Of a DNA stretch of 64,000 nucleotides, positions 17,430-25,668 are shown in pieces. How positions within the stretch are numbered: position 1 is the first letter of the stretch; each line of letters opens with the position of its first letter. A program made the translations under genes and the position numbers. Origin of the DNA: Candidatus Caccoplasma merdavium (GTDB lineage: Bacteria > Bacteroidota > Bacteroidia > Bacteroidales > UBA11471); assembly GCA_018715595.1 (NCBI GenBank), contig DVLI01000017.1, positions 62,001 to 126,000 of the forward strand, in the 5' to 3' direction. Under the pieces are notes generated by a model. The model had not been told where the DNA came from, searched no databases, and saw only the letters and a program-made list of their open reading frames with translations.

Positions 17430-17632
17430 AAAAAATATATTGAACTCCATACTTTTTCTCCAAAAAAGAACGCCTGTTGCCACGACTCTTTTCCCGGGGA
17501 GGCTTTTCTCCCGAGCCAATGTCCACACATGGGGAGAACGACTGACAAATCGGCAGCATTTACTGACAAAGATTGGGCAAAAAAATGCTGTCGGCCTGCC
17601 AAAAAAATAAAAAACTGCGCATCAAGGTGCTT

Positions 17633-17735
17633 TGGCACGGGGTTTGACACTCCCGTAGTGTCGCGGTTCGCCGGGCGGCTTCTTCACAGGGCACTCACCG
17701 AGAACCAAGACCGGGAAGCAGGCTACCTGCTCCCG
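17633..17735 (+). promoter_or_regulatory. dnaK upstream region: promoter-like element and leader hairpins
   Basis: Three elements are visible. (1) TGGCACG, 4 nt, TTGAC at 17633-17648 resembles a sigma-54 -24/-12 element except GA for GC; alternatively TTTG at 17631-17634, 21 nt, then TAGTGTCG at 17656 could be a weak housekeeping promoter. (2) The inverted repeat GACACT/AGTGTC at 17646-17662. (3) A strong hairpin, CGGG and AGCAGG (17712-17722) pairing with 17726-17735, 40 nt before the ATG. No CIRCE element was found. Confidence 0.4.
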
Positions 17736-17775
17736 CAGAAAAAACCGATTATAAACAATAAAAACTTAGAATAAA

Positions 17776-19686
17776 ATGGGAAAAATCATTGGAATCGACT
17801 TGGGAACAACCAACTCTTGTGTTGCCGTTATGGAAGGCAACGACCCGGTTGTCATAGCAAACAGCGAAGGCCGCAGAACAACTCCTTCGATTGTTGCATT
17901 CGTAGATGGTGGCGAACGTAAAGTGGGCGACCCCGCCAAACGTCAGGCTATCACCAACCCTACCCGCACGATTTTCTCTATCAAACGTTTCATGGGAGAA
18001 AATTACGACCAGGTACAAAACGAAATCGCCCGCGTGCCCTATAAAGTAGTGCGCAGCGATAACAATATGCCGCGTATCGACATCGACGGACGTCTCTATT
18101 CGCCCCAGGAAATCTCGGCCATGATTCTGCAAAAGATGAAAAAAACCGCCGAAGACTATTTGGGACAGGAAGTGACCGAAGCCGTCATCACGGTACCTGC
18201 CTACTTCAACTACTCGCAACGTCAGGCCACCAATGAGGCCGGTGAGATTGCCGGACTCAATGTGCGCCGTATCATCAACGAGCCTACGGCTGCCGCCTTG
18301 GCCTACGGTCTCGACAAGGCCAACAAGGATATGAAGATTGCCGTCTTCGACCTCGGTGGCGGTACGTTCGATATCTCTATCCTCGAATTGGGCGACGGTG
18401 TGTTTGAAGTGAAATCGACCAACGGTGATACTCACCTGGGTGGTGATGACTTCGACCACGTCATCATCGACTGGCTGGCCGACGAGTTCAAGGCCGAGGA
18501 AGGTGTCGACCTGCGTCAAGACCCCATGGCTCTGCAACGTCTGAAAGAGGCTGCCGAAAAAGCCAAAATCGAATTGTCGAGCTCCACGACGGCCGAAATC
18601 AACCTGCCTTATATCATGCCCGTAAACGGTGTGCCCAAACACTTGGTAAAGACGCTTACCCGTGCCAAATTTGAGCAACTCTGCGACAAGCTGATTCAGG
18701 CTACCATCGAACCGTGCCGTCAGGCATTGAAAGACGCCGGACTCTCGGCTTCGGATATCGACGAAGTCATTCTCGTCGGTGGTTCGACCCGTATCCCCGC
18801 CGTGCAGGCCGTTGTCGAGAAATTCTTCGGCAAGACACCGTCCAAAGGCGTCAACCCCGATGAGGTCGTTGCCGTAGGTGCTGCCATTCAGGGCGGTGTG
18901 CTCACGGGCGATGTAAAAGACGTGCTGCTGCTCGATGTCACCCCGCTTTCGCTGGGTATCGAAACCCTCGGCGGTGTGATGACCAAACTTATCGAGGCCA
19001 ACACCACCATTCCTACCCGCAAGTCCGAAGTCTTCTCGACGGCAGTCGACAACCAGCCTTCGGTCGAGATACACGTCCTCCAAGGCGAACGTTCCATGGC
19101 CAAGGACAACAAGACCATCGGCCGTTTCCACCTCGACGGTATCCCCGCTGCTCCGCGTGGCGTGCCTCAAATCGAAGTCACCTTCGATATCGATGCCAAC
19201 GGTATCCTCACCGTATCGTCGAAAGATAAGGGCACAGGCAAGGAACAAAGCATTCGCATCGAGGCTTCGAGCGGATTGAGCGACGAAGAAATCAAACGCA
19301 TGAAAGCCGAAGCCAAAGCCAATGCCGAAGCCGACAAGAAGGAAAAAGAGCGTATCGACAAGATTAACCAGGCCGATTCGATGATTTTCCAAACCGAGAA
19401 ACAGCTCAAAGACCTCGGCGATAAATTCCCGGCCGACAAGAAGGCTACCATCGAGACGGCTCTCAACAAACTGAAAGAGGCTCACAAGGCTCAGGACATT
19501 GCTGCCATCGACAGTGCCATGGCCGAGTTGAACAACGCCTTGCAGTCGGCCGCCCAAGACCTCTACAATGCACAAGGCCAGCAACAGGCCGGCGCCCAGA
19601 ACGCAGGCAATGCACAGGCCGGAGGCAACTCGTCGAACAAAGGCGACGGCGGTGTGACCGATGTCGACTTCGAGGAGGTGAAATAA
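17776..19686 (+). CDS. dnaK: Molecular chaperone DnaK (Hsp70)
   Basis: 636 residues, full length. The ATPase signature [17 protein letters not shown] stands at the N-terminus, IFDISIL-type phosphate loop text is in [18 protein letters not shown], and [12 protein letters not shown] near residue 337 is the third Hsp70 signature. The substrate-binding half includes [20 protein letters not shown]. The lid is charged and ends in a glycine/glutamine-rich linker ([17 protein letters not shown]) and the conserved DVDFEEVK tail. It folds and protects proteins in an ATP cycle with DnaJ and GrpE, which are not in the window. Monocistronic, with a strong terminator. Confidence 0.98.
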   Translation: MGKIIGIDLGTTNSCVAVMEGNDPVVIANSEGRRTTPSIVAFVDGGERKVGDPAKRQAITNPTRTIFSIKRFMGENYDQVQNEIARVPYKVVRSDNNMPRIDIDGRLYSPQEISAMILQKMKKTAEDYLGQEVTEAVITVPAYFNYSQRQATNEAGEIAGLNVRRIINEPTAAALAYGLDKANKDMKIAVFDLGGGTFDISILELGDGVFEVKSTNGDTHLGGDDFDHVIIDWLADEFKAEEGVDLRQDPMALQRLKEAAEKAKIELSSSTTAEINLPYIMPVNGVPKHLVKTLTRAKFEQLCDKLIQATIEPCRQALKDAGLSASDIDEVILVGGSTRIPAVQAVVEKFFGKTPSKGVNPDEVVAVGAAIQGGVLTGDVKDVLLLDVTPLSLGIETLGGVMTKLIEANTTIPTRKSEVFSTAVDNQPSVEIHVLQGERSMAKDNKTIGRFHLDGIPAAPRGVPQIEVTFDIDANGILTVSSKDKGTGKEQSIRIEASSGLSDEEIKRMKAEAKANAEADKKEKERIDKINQADSMIFQTEKQLKDLGDKFPADKKATIETALNKLKEAHKAQDIAAIDSAMAELNNALQSAAQDLYNAQGQQQAGAQNAGNAQAGGNSSNKGDGGVTDVDFEEVK

Positions 19687-19710
19687 GACGAAAATACATC
19701 GCATACATTG

Positions 19711-19747
19711 AAAAGCGAGAGTCCCCATCGGGGCTCTCGCTTTTTTT
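19711..19747 (+). terminator. Terminator after dnaK
   Basis: Stem AAAAGCGAGAG(T)CCCC with GGGGCTCTCGCTTTT (one bulged T), 3-nt loop, followed by seven T. The A-run on the other side may also let it terminate the convergent esterase gene. Confidence 0.85.
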
Positions 19748-19805
19748 ATCGTTTGTGCTTCGGCCTTTCGGTAGGAAGGTGGGGCTTCCTGTGGCGGGCA
19801 TGGTG

Positions 19806-21389
19806 TTACCACACCGGCTCCCAGTCGAGTATGCGGGCGGGGGTGCGGTACATCTCGATGAGGGCCGAGTCGGCCGGCCACGTCAGTTGGCGCGAACGCG
19901 GGTGGCGGCGGCTCACGTCGACGGGATTGCCGGCCTTGTCGCGGCTGTCGTATTCATAGAAGCGCACATGATGGGCCGAGCCTTCTATCTCGCCCCACCC
20001 TTCGGGTGCGATGTTTTCGAGGGTGCAGTTTATCAACACGGCTTCGGCATAGGGATATCCGTCGGGTTGCTTGTTGAGCGGCGAGCGGGCGAGGACGGAG
20101 CGCGGGTGCGAACCGATGAAGTGGCAGTCGACGAAGATGTTACCGTGGTTGGCCTCGGTGTTGCGTATCCACATGAAGGGGCCGGGGCCTTGCAGCGTAC
20201 ACTCCTTGAAGAAGGCGGGGCCGCGGCCCAGCACCATGTCGCCGCCGCCGTCGACAATGCAGCGTTCGAGATAGACCGAGCCGTTGACTTGCAGGGCGTC
20301 GCCCGACCCCACAACCCGCACGTTGCGCAGGTAATTGCGTGCCCCCATGAGCAGGAGCCCTTCGGCCTGACCCTGCAAGTCGGTCTGTATGGTCATGTCC
20401 TCAAACCGCATGTCGTAGCAGTTGTCGGCGGCAAAGGCGGCGCGGCGCGAGGGGAAGGTGCCCGGCCATTCGTTGGTCTTCACATTGAGGGGGTGGGGGT
20501 TGAAGGTCTCGTTGTTGGCATAATGTATGAGCACGCCGTCGCGGCTTTCGCCCCGCAGGTGCACGTTTTGCTTGTTGCGGAAATAGACCAGCTCCTCATA
20601 GTCGCCGTTGGCGATGAATACTTCCCATTTTTCGGGACTGAAATCGGGTATGAAATCCATGGCTCCCTGCACGGTGCAGAAGTCACCGCTGCCGTCGGGG
20701 CTCACCGTGAGGAGCCGTCGGCCGGCTTCGGGGGCATGGCGACGGGTCGAGAACCGCCACGTTTGCGTATCGTAGATGCCGGGAAATTCGCCCGAGGAGA
20801 GGTCGAACACCTCTTTGTCGATGGTGACGTAGTAGCTTTTGCCGTATTCGAGCAAGTTGTTGTGCGGGTAGATGGTGGCCCGATTGCCGTCGACGATGAC
20901 GGGGTAGAAGCGGAATCCGTCGGAGAAGCCGCCGATGATGGTCAGCTGGTACGGCCCTGTCGTGTCGCGAACGGCCGTGCCCGATGGGGTTCCGGGGCGG
21001 GTATTGGCATTGGTGATGCGTTTCCCGTGCGAGTCATAATCATAAGGAACCGTGGTGTAGGTGGCTTTCTGTTTGCGTATCATGTCGGGCTGGGAAGGGC
21101 CGGCGGGAATTGACAAGTCGAGCGAGTCGACCCGTTGTCCCGTCTCGGCATCGAAGATGCGTATCATGCCTCGGTTGTTGAGTCGCACGGGACTCGCAAA
21201 TTCGATGGTCAGATGGGTGTCGGGCGGTACTTCGGCGGTCTTGTTTCCCGGGGTGAACTGCATGGCCGGCGCCGTAGCGGTTTTTTGCGGGTGGAATTTC
21301 CCCGCTGACGTCGTTGCCTCGGCGGGTTGCGGCATGGCGCCCACCTGTCCGCAGAGCAACAAGAGTAGAGGTAAAAGAACTTTTTTCAT
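19806..21389 (-). CDS. Divergent CE8-type pectinesterase-like beta-helix protein, exported
   Basis: 527 residues from the ATG at 21389. Signal peptide MKKVLLPLLLLLCGQVGA. Residues about 45-215 form a beta-sandwich/Ig-like region (PPDTHLTIEFASPV, RIFDAETGQRVDSLDL), and the C-terminal 310 residues form a beta-helix with CE8 features: TVSPDGSGDFCTVQGAMDFIP, NGDYEELVYF and GQAEGLLLMG. Candidate catalytic aspartates are in GSGDALQV and GGGDMVLGRG, and the arginine in SVLARSP. The Gln preceding the first Asp in typical enzymes is Gly here, and DFIFG is replaced by GDMVLG. It may act on a pectic ester or be a relative with another substrate. Confidence 0.75.
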   Translation of the reverse strand: MKKVLLPLLLLLCGQVGAMPQPAEATTSAGKFHPQKTATAPAMQFTPGNKTAEVPPDTHLTIEFASPVRLNNRGMIRIFDAETGQRVDSLDLSIPAGPSQPDMIRKQKATYTTVPYDYDSHGKRITNANTRPGTPSGTAVRDTTGPYQLTIIGGFSDGFRFYPVIVDGNRATIYPHNNLLEYGKSYYVTIDKEVFDLSSGEFPGIYDTQTWRFSTRRHAPEAGRRLLTVSPDGSGDFCTVQGAMDFIPDFSPEKWEVFIANGDYEELVYFRNKQNVHLRGESRDGVLIHYANNETFNPHPLNVKTNEWPGTFPSRRAAFAADNCYDMRFEDMTIQTDLQGQAEGLLLMGARNYLRNVRVVGSGDALQVNGSVYLERCIVDGGGDMVLGRGPAFFKECTLQGPGPFMWIRNTEANHGNIFVDCHFIGSHPRSVLARSPLNKQPDGYPYAEAVLINCTLENIAPEGWGEIEGSAHHVRFYEYDSRDKAGNPVDVSRRHPRSRQLTWPADSALIEMYRTPARILDWEPVW

Positions 21390-21425
21390 GGTCGTTTCGT
21401 TGAGTAGGACGATAAGGTTAATGCG

Positions 21426-21433
21426 CAAAGATA
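21426..21433 (-). promoter_or_regulatory. -7 box of the divergent CE8 gene
   Basis: Minus-strand TATCTTTG, about 37 nt upstream of the ATG at 21389. It supports that start over the longer frame to 21428. Confidence 0.5.
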
Positions 21434-21509
21434 AGAAATCTCGTGTTTTACCTTCCTGTGCTTCTTAAAAAATAAGCGACCGGAAGCGGGTGCTCGGGAG
21501 AAAAAAGTG

Positions 21510-21517
21510 TATCTTTA
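21510..21517 (+). promoter_or_regulatory. -7 box of the D-lactate dehydrogenase gene
   Basis: TATCTTTA, one mismatch from TAnnTTTG, about 40 nt before the ATG at 21558. It lies inside the longer open frame from 21507 and so argues against that start. Confidence 0.5.
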
Positions 21518-21557
21518 CCGCCGGTATCATGCCTGTAATCCTCAAAATTGTATTGCT

Positions 21558-22556
21558 ATGTCATTCAGAATTGCCTTTTTCGACACGAAACCTTATGATG
21601 AAGACTCTTTCAACAAAATGAACGAGCGTTTCGGTTTCGAGATTGTCTATTTCAAGGGACATCTCAACCCCAACAATGTGATGTTGACCCGGGGGTTCGA
21701 TGCCGTGTGCATCTTTGTCAACGATGTGGCCGATGCCGAAGTCATCGACGCCCTGGTCGAGAACGGAGTCAAGTTGCTGGCGCTGCGTTGCGCCGGATAT
21801 AACAATGTCGACTTGGCTGCTGCCGAGGGTCGCTTGCCGGTTGTCAGGGTACCGGCTTACTCTCCCTATGCCGTGGCGGAGTACACCTTGGCTCTGATGC
21901 TGGCCCTCAATCGCCGCATTCCCCGGGCTACATGGCGCACCCGCGACGGGAATTTCTCGCTGCAAGGTCTCATGGGCTTTGACATGCACGAGAAGACCAT
22001 CGGCATTATCGGTACCGGTAAGATTGCCAAGGTGTTGATACAGCTGTTGAGCGGCTTTGGCATGCGCATACTGGCCTATGACCTCTATCCCGACAAAGAG
22101 TTTGCCGCAGCTTATCATGTCGAATACACCACGCTCGATGAGCTTTATCGCAATTCCGACATCATTTCCCTGCACTGCCCCCTGACCGACGCCACCCGTT
22201 ACATCATCGACGATGAGGCTATTACCAAGATGAAACAAGGCGTGATGCTCATCAATACCGGTCGTGGAAAACTCATTCACACCCACGCCCTTATCAACGG
22301 GTTGAAGAGCAAGAAGGTGGGGTATGCCGGCCTCGATGTGTATGAAGAGGAGAGCGGCTATTTCTATGAGGACAAGTCCGACCGTATTATCGATGACGAT
22401 GTGCTGGCACGCCTGCTTTCGTTCAACAACGTGATAGTTACCTCCCATCAGGCTTTCTTTACGCGGGAAGCTGTGCACAATATCGCCGAGACCACGTTGC
22501 AGAATGTGGCCGATTTCGAGGCGGGTCGTCCGCTCGAAAATGAGGTGAAACGTTAA
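21558..22556 (+). CDS. ldhA: D-lactate dehydrogenase (D-2-hydroxyacid dehydrogenase family)
   Basis: 332 residues from the ATG at 21558. It begins with FRIAFFDTKPYDEDSF. The NAD-binding loop is GIIGTGKIAKVLIQLLSGFG. The substrate-binding and catalytic residues of the family are in LALRCAGYNNVD (Arg), TGRGKLIHTHALING (Arg), LDVYEEESGYF (Glu) and VTSHQAFFTREA (His). The YEEE.. YFYED stretch is typical of the LdhA branch rather than phosphoglycerate dehydrogenase. It reduces pyruvate to D-lactate with NADH in the cytoplasm. The nhaC-type gene follows after 20 nt. Confidence 0.93.
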   Translation: MSFRIAFFDTKPYDEDSFNKMNERFGFEIVYFKGHLNPNNVMLTRGFDAVCIFVNDVADAEVIDALVENGVKLLALRCAGYNNVDLAAAEGRLPVVRVPAYSPYAVAEYTLALMLALNRRIPRATWRTRDGNFSLQGLMGFDMHEKTIGIIGTGKIAKVLIQLLSGFGMRILAYDLYPDKEFAAAYHVEYTTLDELYRNSDIISLHCPLTDATRYIIDDEAITKMKQGVMLINTGRGKLIHTHALINGLKSKKVGYAGLDVYEEESGYFYEDKSDRIIDDDVLARLLSFNNVIVTSHQAFFTREAVHNIAETTLQNVADFEAGRPLENEVKR

Positions 22557-22576
22557 TACGGCTATTTTTTTTCGAT

Positions 22577-23869
22577 ATGGAGACTCTCACACCGCGACGT
22601 TCCGGCATCAGGGCGTTGGTACCGCTGTTTGTCTTTTTGGGCGTTTATCTGCTGGCTTCGATATGGGTCGACGATTTCTATGCCGTGCCCATTACGGTGG
22701 CCTTCATTGTCGCCTCGATGGTGGCGGTGGCTCTTACCGAAGGCTTGTCGTTGAGCGCTCGCATAGCCCGGTTTTCCGAAGGGGCTGCCGACAAGAACAT
22801 ACTCCTGATGATATGGATTTTTATCCTGGCAGGAGCCTTTGCCCAGTCGGCCAAGGCTATGGGAGCCATCGATGCAACGGTCAATCTGACGTTGTGGCTC
22901 TTGCCCGATCACTTCCTGCTGGTAGGGCTTTTTGTGGCGTCGTGTTTTATCTCCCTCTCGGTGGGAACGTCGGTGGGGACAATCGTGGCTTTGGTGCCGG
23001 TGGCTGCCGGCCTGGCCGACAAGACCGGCATCGCCATGCCTTATATCACGGCCATCGTCGTGGGGGGCGCATTCTTCGGCGATAACCTGTCGTTCATATC
23101 CGACACGACCATCGCCGCCACCCGCACGCAGATGTGTGGGATGAAAGACAAGTTCCGCGTGAATATCTTGATTGTCTTGCCCGCCGCTTTGCTGCTGGTG
23201 GTCTACTATACGATTGTCGGCTTCCGTCTCGATGTCCCGCCACCTTCGGCGCCGGTGGAGTGGTTGAAGGTTGTGCCCTATATCGTCGTCCTGCTCACGG
23301 CCTTGGCCGGAGTCCATGTGATGCTGGTGCTGACATTGGGCCTTTTTGCCACTGCGGTGATAGGTGTCTTTACCGGTGGTTATGACATCTTCGGTTGCCT
23401 GTCGGCAATGGGAGAGGGGATTACCGGTATGGGCGAACTGATTATCGTCACGTTGCTGGCCGGCGGTATGCTCGAACTGATACGCTTCAATGGCGGTATG
23501 GAATTTATCATCTCTCGACTCACGGCCCATGTCTCTTCCAAAAGATGGGCCGAGTTGAGCATTGCCGCCTTGGTCTCCCTGGCCAACCTCTGCACGGCCA
23601 ACAACACCATCGCCATCATCACTACCGGCTCGATAGCTCATGACATTACCGAGCGTTATGGCCTCGATGCCCGTAAAACGGCAAGTATTCTCGACACCTT
23701 CTCCTGTGCGGTGCAGGGGCTTATTCCCTATGGAGCCCAATTGCTTATTGCCGCGGGGCTTACCCAGCTCTCGCCCTTGTCGATAATCCGCTACCTCTAC
23801 TATCCGGTGTTGTTGGGGGCTTTTGCGTTGTTGGCGATCATGTTGCGCTATCCGCGCCGCTATTCGTGA
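22577..23869 (+). CDS. nhaC: NhaC-family Na+/H+ antiporter
   Basis: 430 residues with about eleven hydrophobic helices. Hallmarks are FISLSVGTSVGTIVALVPVAAGLA, the GGAFFGDNLSFISDTTIAATRTQ segment with conserved Asp residues, and the C-terminal ANNTIAIITTGSIAHDIT with the half-helix break. It exchanges cytoplasmic sodium for external protons, or possibly an organic substrate as in related malate/lactate antiporters. Co-transcription with ldhA (20 nt apart) makes a link to lactate or to sodium balance plausible. The sodium-pumping decarboxylase elsewhere in the window would supply the sodium gradient. Confidence 0.9.
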   Translation: METLTPRRSGIRALVPLFVFLGVYLLASIWVDDFYAVPITVAFIVASMVAVALTEGLSLSARIARFSEGAADKNILLMIWIFILAGAFAQSAKAMGAIDATVNLTLWLLPDHFLLVGLFVASCFISLSVGTSVGTIVALVPVAAGLADKTGIAMPYITAIVVGGAFFGDNLSFISDTTIAATRTQMCGMKDKFRVNILIVLPAALLLVVYYTIVGFRLDVPPPSAPVEWLKVVPYIVVLLTALAGVHVMLVLTLGLFATAVIGVFTGGYDIFGCLSAMGEGITGMGELIIVTLLAGGMLELIRFNGGMEFIISRLTAHVSSKRWAELSIAALVSLANLCTANNTIAIITTGSIAHDITERYGLDARKTASILDTFSCAVQGLIPYGAQLLIAAGLTQLSPLSIIRYLYYPVLLGAFALLAIMLRYPRRYS

Positions 23870-23873
23870 CACA

Positions 23874-23898
23874 TTTTGCCGGCCGGCAGCCGGTAAAA
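23874..23898 (+). terminator. Possible weak terminator after nhaC
   Basis: Inverted repeat TTTTGCCGGC and GCCGGTAAAA around a 5-nt loop (one G-T pair). There is no T-run on the plus strand after the stem, so function is doubtful. Confidence 0.3.
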
Positions 23899-23974
23899 AG
23901 ACGTCGATGCCTTGAAAAGAGACTTCTCCGACACAATAACAGCCCTTTCGGATAATCGAATTGGGGGCTTACGG

Positions 23975-24006
23975 CTTGGCAGTGTAGAACAGAATGCGTA
24001 TTTTTG
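23975..24006 (+). promoter_or_regulatory. Promoter of the phospholipid/inositol-lipid cluster
   Basis: CTTG (23975-23978), exactly 20 nt, then TATTTTTG (23999-24006). It fits the Bacteroidetes -33/-7 pattern with one mismatch and places the ATG at 24036 about 25 nt after initiation. Confidence 0.65.
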
Positions 24007-24035
24007 CGCGAAATTTCAGTACAGCATCACTCTCT

Positions 24036-24515
24036 ATGTCGGCACAAAAACCACCTTTTTTTCATCTCCTTGTGGCAACGGGTTTCGGCTCCGGATTTTC
24101 GCCTGTGGCTCCCGGTACGGCCGGCGCGCTGTTGGCGGTGCTGTTGTGGGTGGCGGGCTATTTCCTGTTGCCTTTTGCCCAGTTGCAGGTGCTGTTGGCC
24201 GTTTTGGTTGTCTACTTCACCGTGCAGGGTGTCTATTCGAGCGGTGTGATGGAGAAATATTGGGGCGAAGACCCTTCGCGCGTCGTCGTCGACGAGATGG
24301 TGGGCGTGTGGATTCCGTTGCTTGTCGTCCCCGACGGCGGGTGGTGGTATGTGGTGGCCGCCTTTGTCCTGTTCCGTTTTTTCGATATTGTCAAGCCGCT
24401 CGGCGTGCGCCGCATGGAGCGTCTCGGAGGCGGAATGGGCATTATGATGGACGATATTTTGGCCGGCGTTTACAGCGCGGTGTTGCTCGGCGCGGCTCGC
24501 TTTTTGATAGGATAA
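24036..24515 (+). CDS. pgpA: PgpA-type phosphatidylglycerophosphatase / phosphatidylinositol-phosphate phosphatase
   Basis: 159 residues from the ATG at 24036, chosen because the -7 box lies within the longer frame. PgpA motifs are GFGSGFSPVAPGTAG at the N-terminus, VVVDEMVGVWIPLL in the middle (catalytic acidic residues) and FRFFDIVKPLGVRRME. Three or four membrane helices are present. In E. coli PgpA removes phosphate from phosphatidylglycerol phosphate. In the comparable Bacteroides thetaiotaomicron inositol-lipid locus the PgpA-like protein is proposed to remove phosphate from phosphatidylinositol phosphate. First gene of the cluster; its stop is 1 nt before the next start. Confidence 0.9.
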   Translation: MSAQKPPFFHLLVATGFGSGFSPVAPGTAGALLAVLLWVAGYFLLPFAQLQVLLAVLVVYFTVQGVYSSGVMEKYWGEDPSRVVVDEMVGVWIPLLVVPDGGWWYVVAAFVLFRFFDIVKPLGVRRMERLGGGMGIMMDDILAGVYSAVLLGAARFLIG

Positions 24516-24516
24516 G

Positions 24517-24981
24517 ATGTCGCGACGTTCGTTCATATTATTTTTCAAGGCCATGTGCTCGGCTCAGATAGCCAGCGCCGTCGATTTTGCCGTGACCTTT
24601 CTCCTGGTCAATTTTTGCGGGCTCTACTATGTCGCAGCCACTTTCCTCGGCGCATTCTCGGGAGGCGTGGTCAACTGCTGCATCAATTACAAATGGGTGT
24701 TCAGCGTCTCTTCGTCGAAACACCTCATTGCTTTGAAATATTTATTGGTATGGAGCGGAAGCATACTGCTCAATACCGCCGGCACTTATCTCCTTACCGA
24801 AGGGGTGATGCGCATGGCCTGGGTCGACCGCTTGAATGCCCTTGTCTCGGTCAACCTCTTTCTTTTGCCCAAAATCATCGTGGCGCTCCTTGTTTCGTTT
24901 TTCTGGAACTACCAGTTGCAGCGGAAGTTTGTCTACTGCGACTGCCGCTTCGACAGACTCCTGACTTCTCATAAAAGATAA
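24517..24981 (+). CDS. GtrA family membrane protein in the lipid cluster
   Basis: 154 residues with four membrane helices. AQIASAVDFAVTFLLVNFCGLYYVAATFLGAFSGG is followed by the family motif NCCINYKWVFSVSSSK, and the last helix ends in FFWNYQLQRKFVY. The ATG follows the pgpA stop by one base, implying coupled translation. GtrA proteins are thought to flip lipid-linked sugars; in this setting a lipid intermediate is a possible substrate. It is only distantly similar to the GtrA protein at 12015-12452. Confidence 0.9.
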   Translation: MSRRSFILFFKAMCSAQIASAVDFAVTFLLVNFCGLYYVAATFLGAFSGGVVNCCINYKWVFSVSSSKHLIALKYLLVWSGSILLNTAGTYLLTEGVMRMAWVDRLNALVSVNLFLLPKIIVALLVSFFWNYQLQRKFVYCDCRFDRLLTSHKR

Positions 24982-24996
24982 AATCGAAATAGACTT

Positions 24997-25653
24997 ATGC
25001 ATTATCGCGATTATCTGCAACAACTCATCTACAAAATCATCAACCCCGTTGTGAAGGGGCTGATAAAAATGGGCGTGACGCCCAATGTCATCACCACCAC
25101 CGGCCTGGTGCTCAATATCGTCGCGGCGGCTCTCTTTATTTATGCCGGCTATTTGGCTCGTGAAGAATCGTTCTTCTATGTGGGGCTGGGCGGCGGCGTT
25201 GTGCTTTTTGCCGGCCTTTTCGACATGCTCGACGGCCGTGTGGCCCGCATGGGCAATAAGGTTTCCCGCTTTGGTGCCTTCTACGACTCGGTGCTCGACC
25301 GGTATAGCGAGCTCTTCACCCTTTTCGGCCTTTTCTTTTTCCTTGTCCTGCAAGGATATGTGGCTTGGGCCATTGTTGCCTTTGTCGCGCTCATCGGCTC
25401 GATCATGGTGAGCTATGTGAGGGCACGGGCCGAAGGGTTGGGCTTGGAGTGCAAAGTGGGACTCATGCAGCGTCCCGAACGGGTGGTACTCACCAGCCTG
25501 GGCGCGCTTTTTTGTGGCATATTCGGCGACTGCACGGCATTCGACCCGATACTCATTCTCGCACTGCCCTTGGCTCTTATCGCCCTCTTGGCCAATGTCA
25601 CGGCTTTTGTGCGGGTGGCCCATTGTTATCGCTTGTTCAATGAAGGAAAATAA
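24997..25653 (+). CDS. CDP-alcohol phosphatidyltransferase (candidate phosphatidylinositol-phosphate synthase)
   Basis: 218 residues with six predicted helices. The complete family signature is visible near residues 74-100: DMLDGRVAR, eight residues, then GAFYDSVLD, giving the D-x2-D-G-x2-A-R-x8-G-x3-D-x3-D pattern. Such enzymes transfer a phosphatidyl group from CDP-diacylglycerol to an alcohol in the inner membrane. The neighbouring PgpA-like and PAP2/AUR1-like genes match the arrangement of the known Bacteroides inositol-lipid cluster, so inositol phosphate is the likely acceptor; glycerol phosphate cannot be excluded from sequence. Confidence 0.9.
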   Translation: MHYRDYLQQLIYKIINPVVKGLIKMGVTPNVITTTGLVLNIVAAALFIYAGYLAREESFFYVGLGGGVVLFAGLFDMLDGRVARMGNKVSRFGAFYDSVLDRYSELFTLFGLFFFLVLQGYVAWAIVAFVALIGSIMVSYVRARAEGLGLECKVGLMQRPERVVLTSLGALFCGIFGDCTAFDPILILALPLALIALLANVTAFVRVAHCYRLFNEGK

Positions 25654-25668
25654 TCGGTTACGCGTCCC

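Noticed and set aside
17391-17775. CIRCE heat-shock operator before dnaK
   Set aside because: The TTAGCACTC-N9-GAGTGCTAA pattern is absent; only a short unrelated inverted repeat is present.
17749-19881. A 710-codon open frame on the minus strand covering all of dnaK
   Set aside because: It mirrors the codon pattern of dnaK; its protein has no recognisable domain and no promoter or ribosome-binding context. Similar shadow frames oppose the glycosidase (5305-7254), the lipid cluster (24742-26694) and the second giant CE8 (60648-62795).
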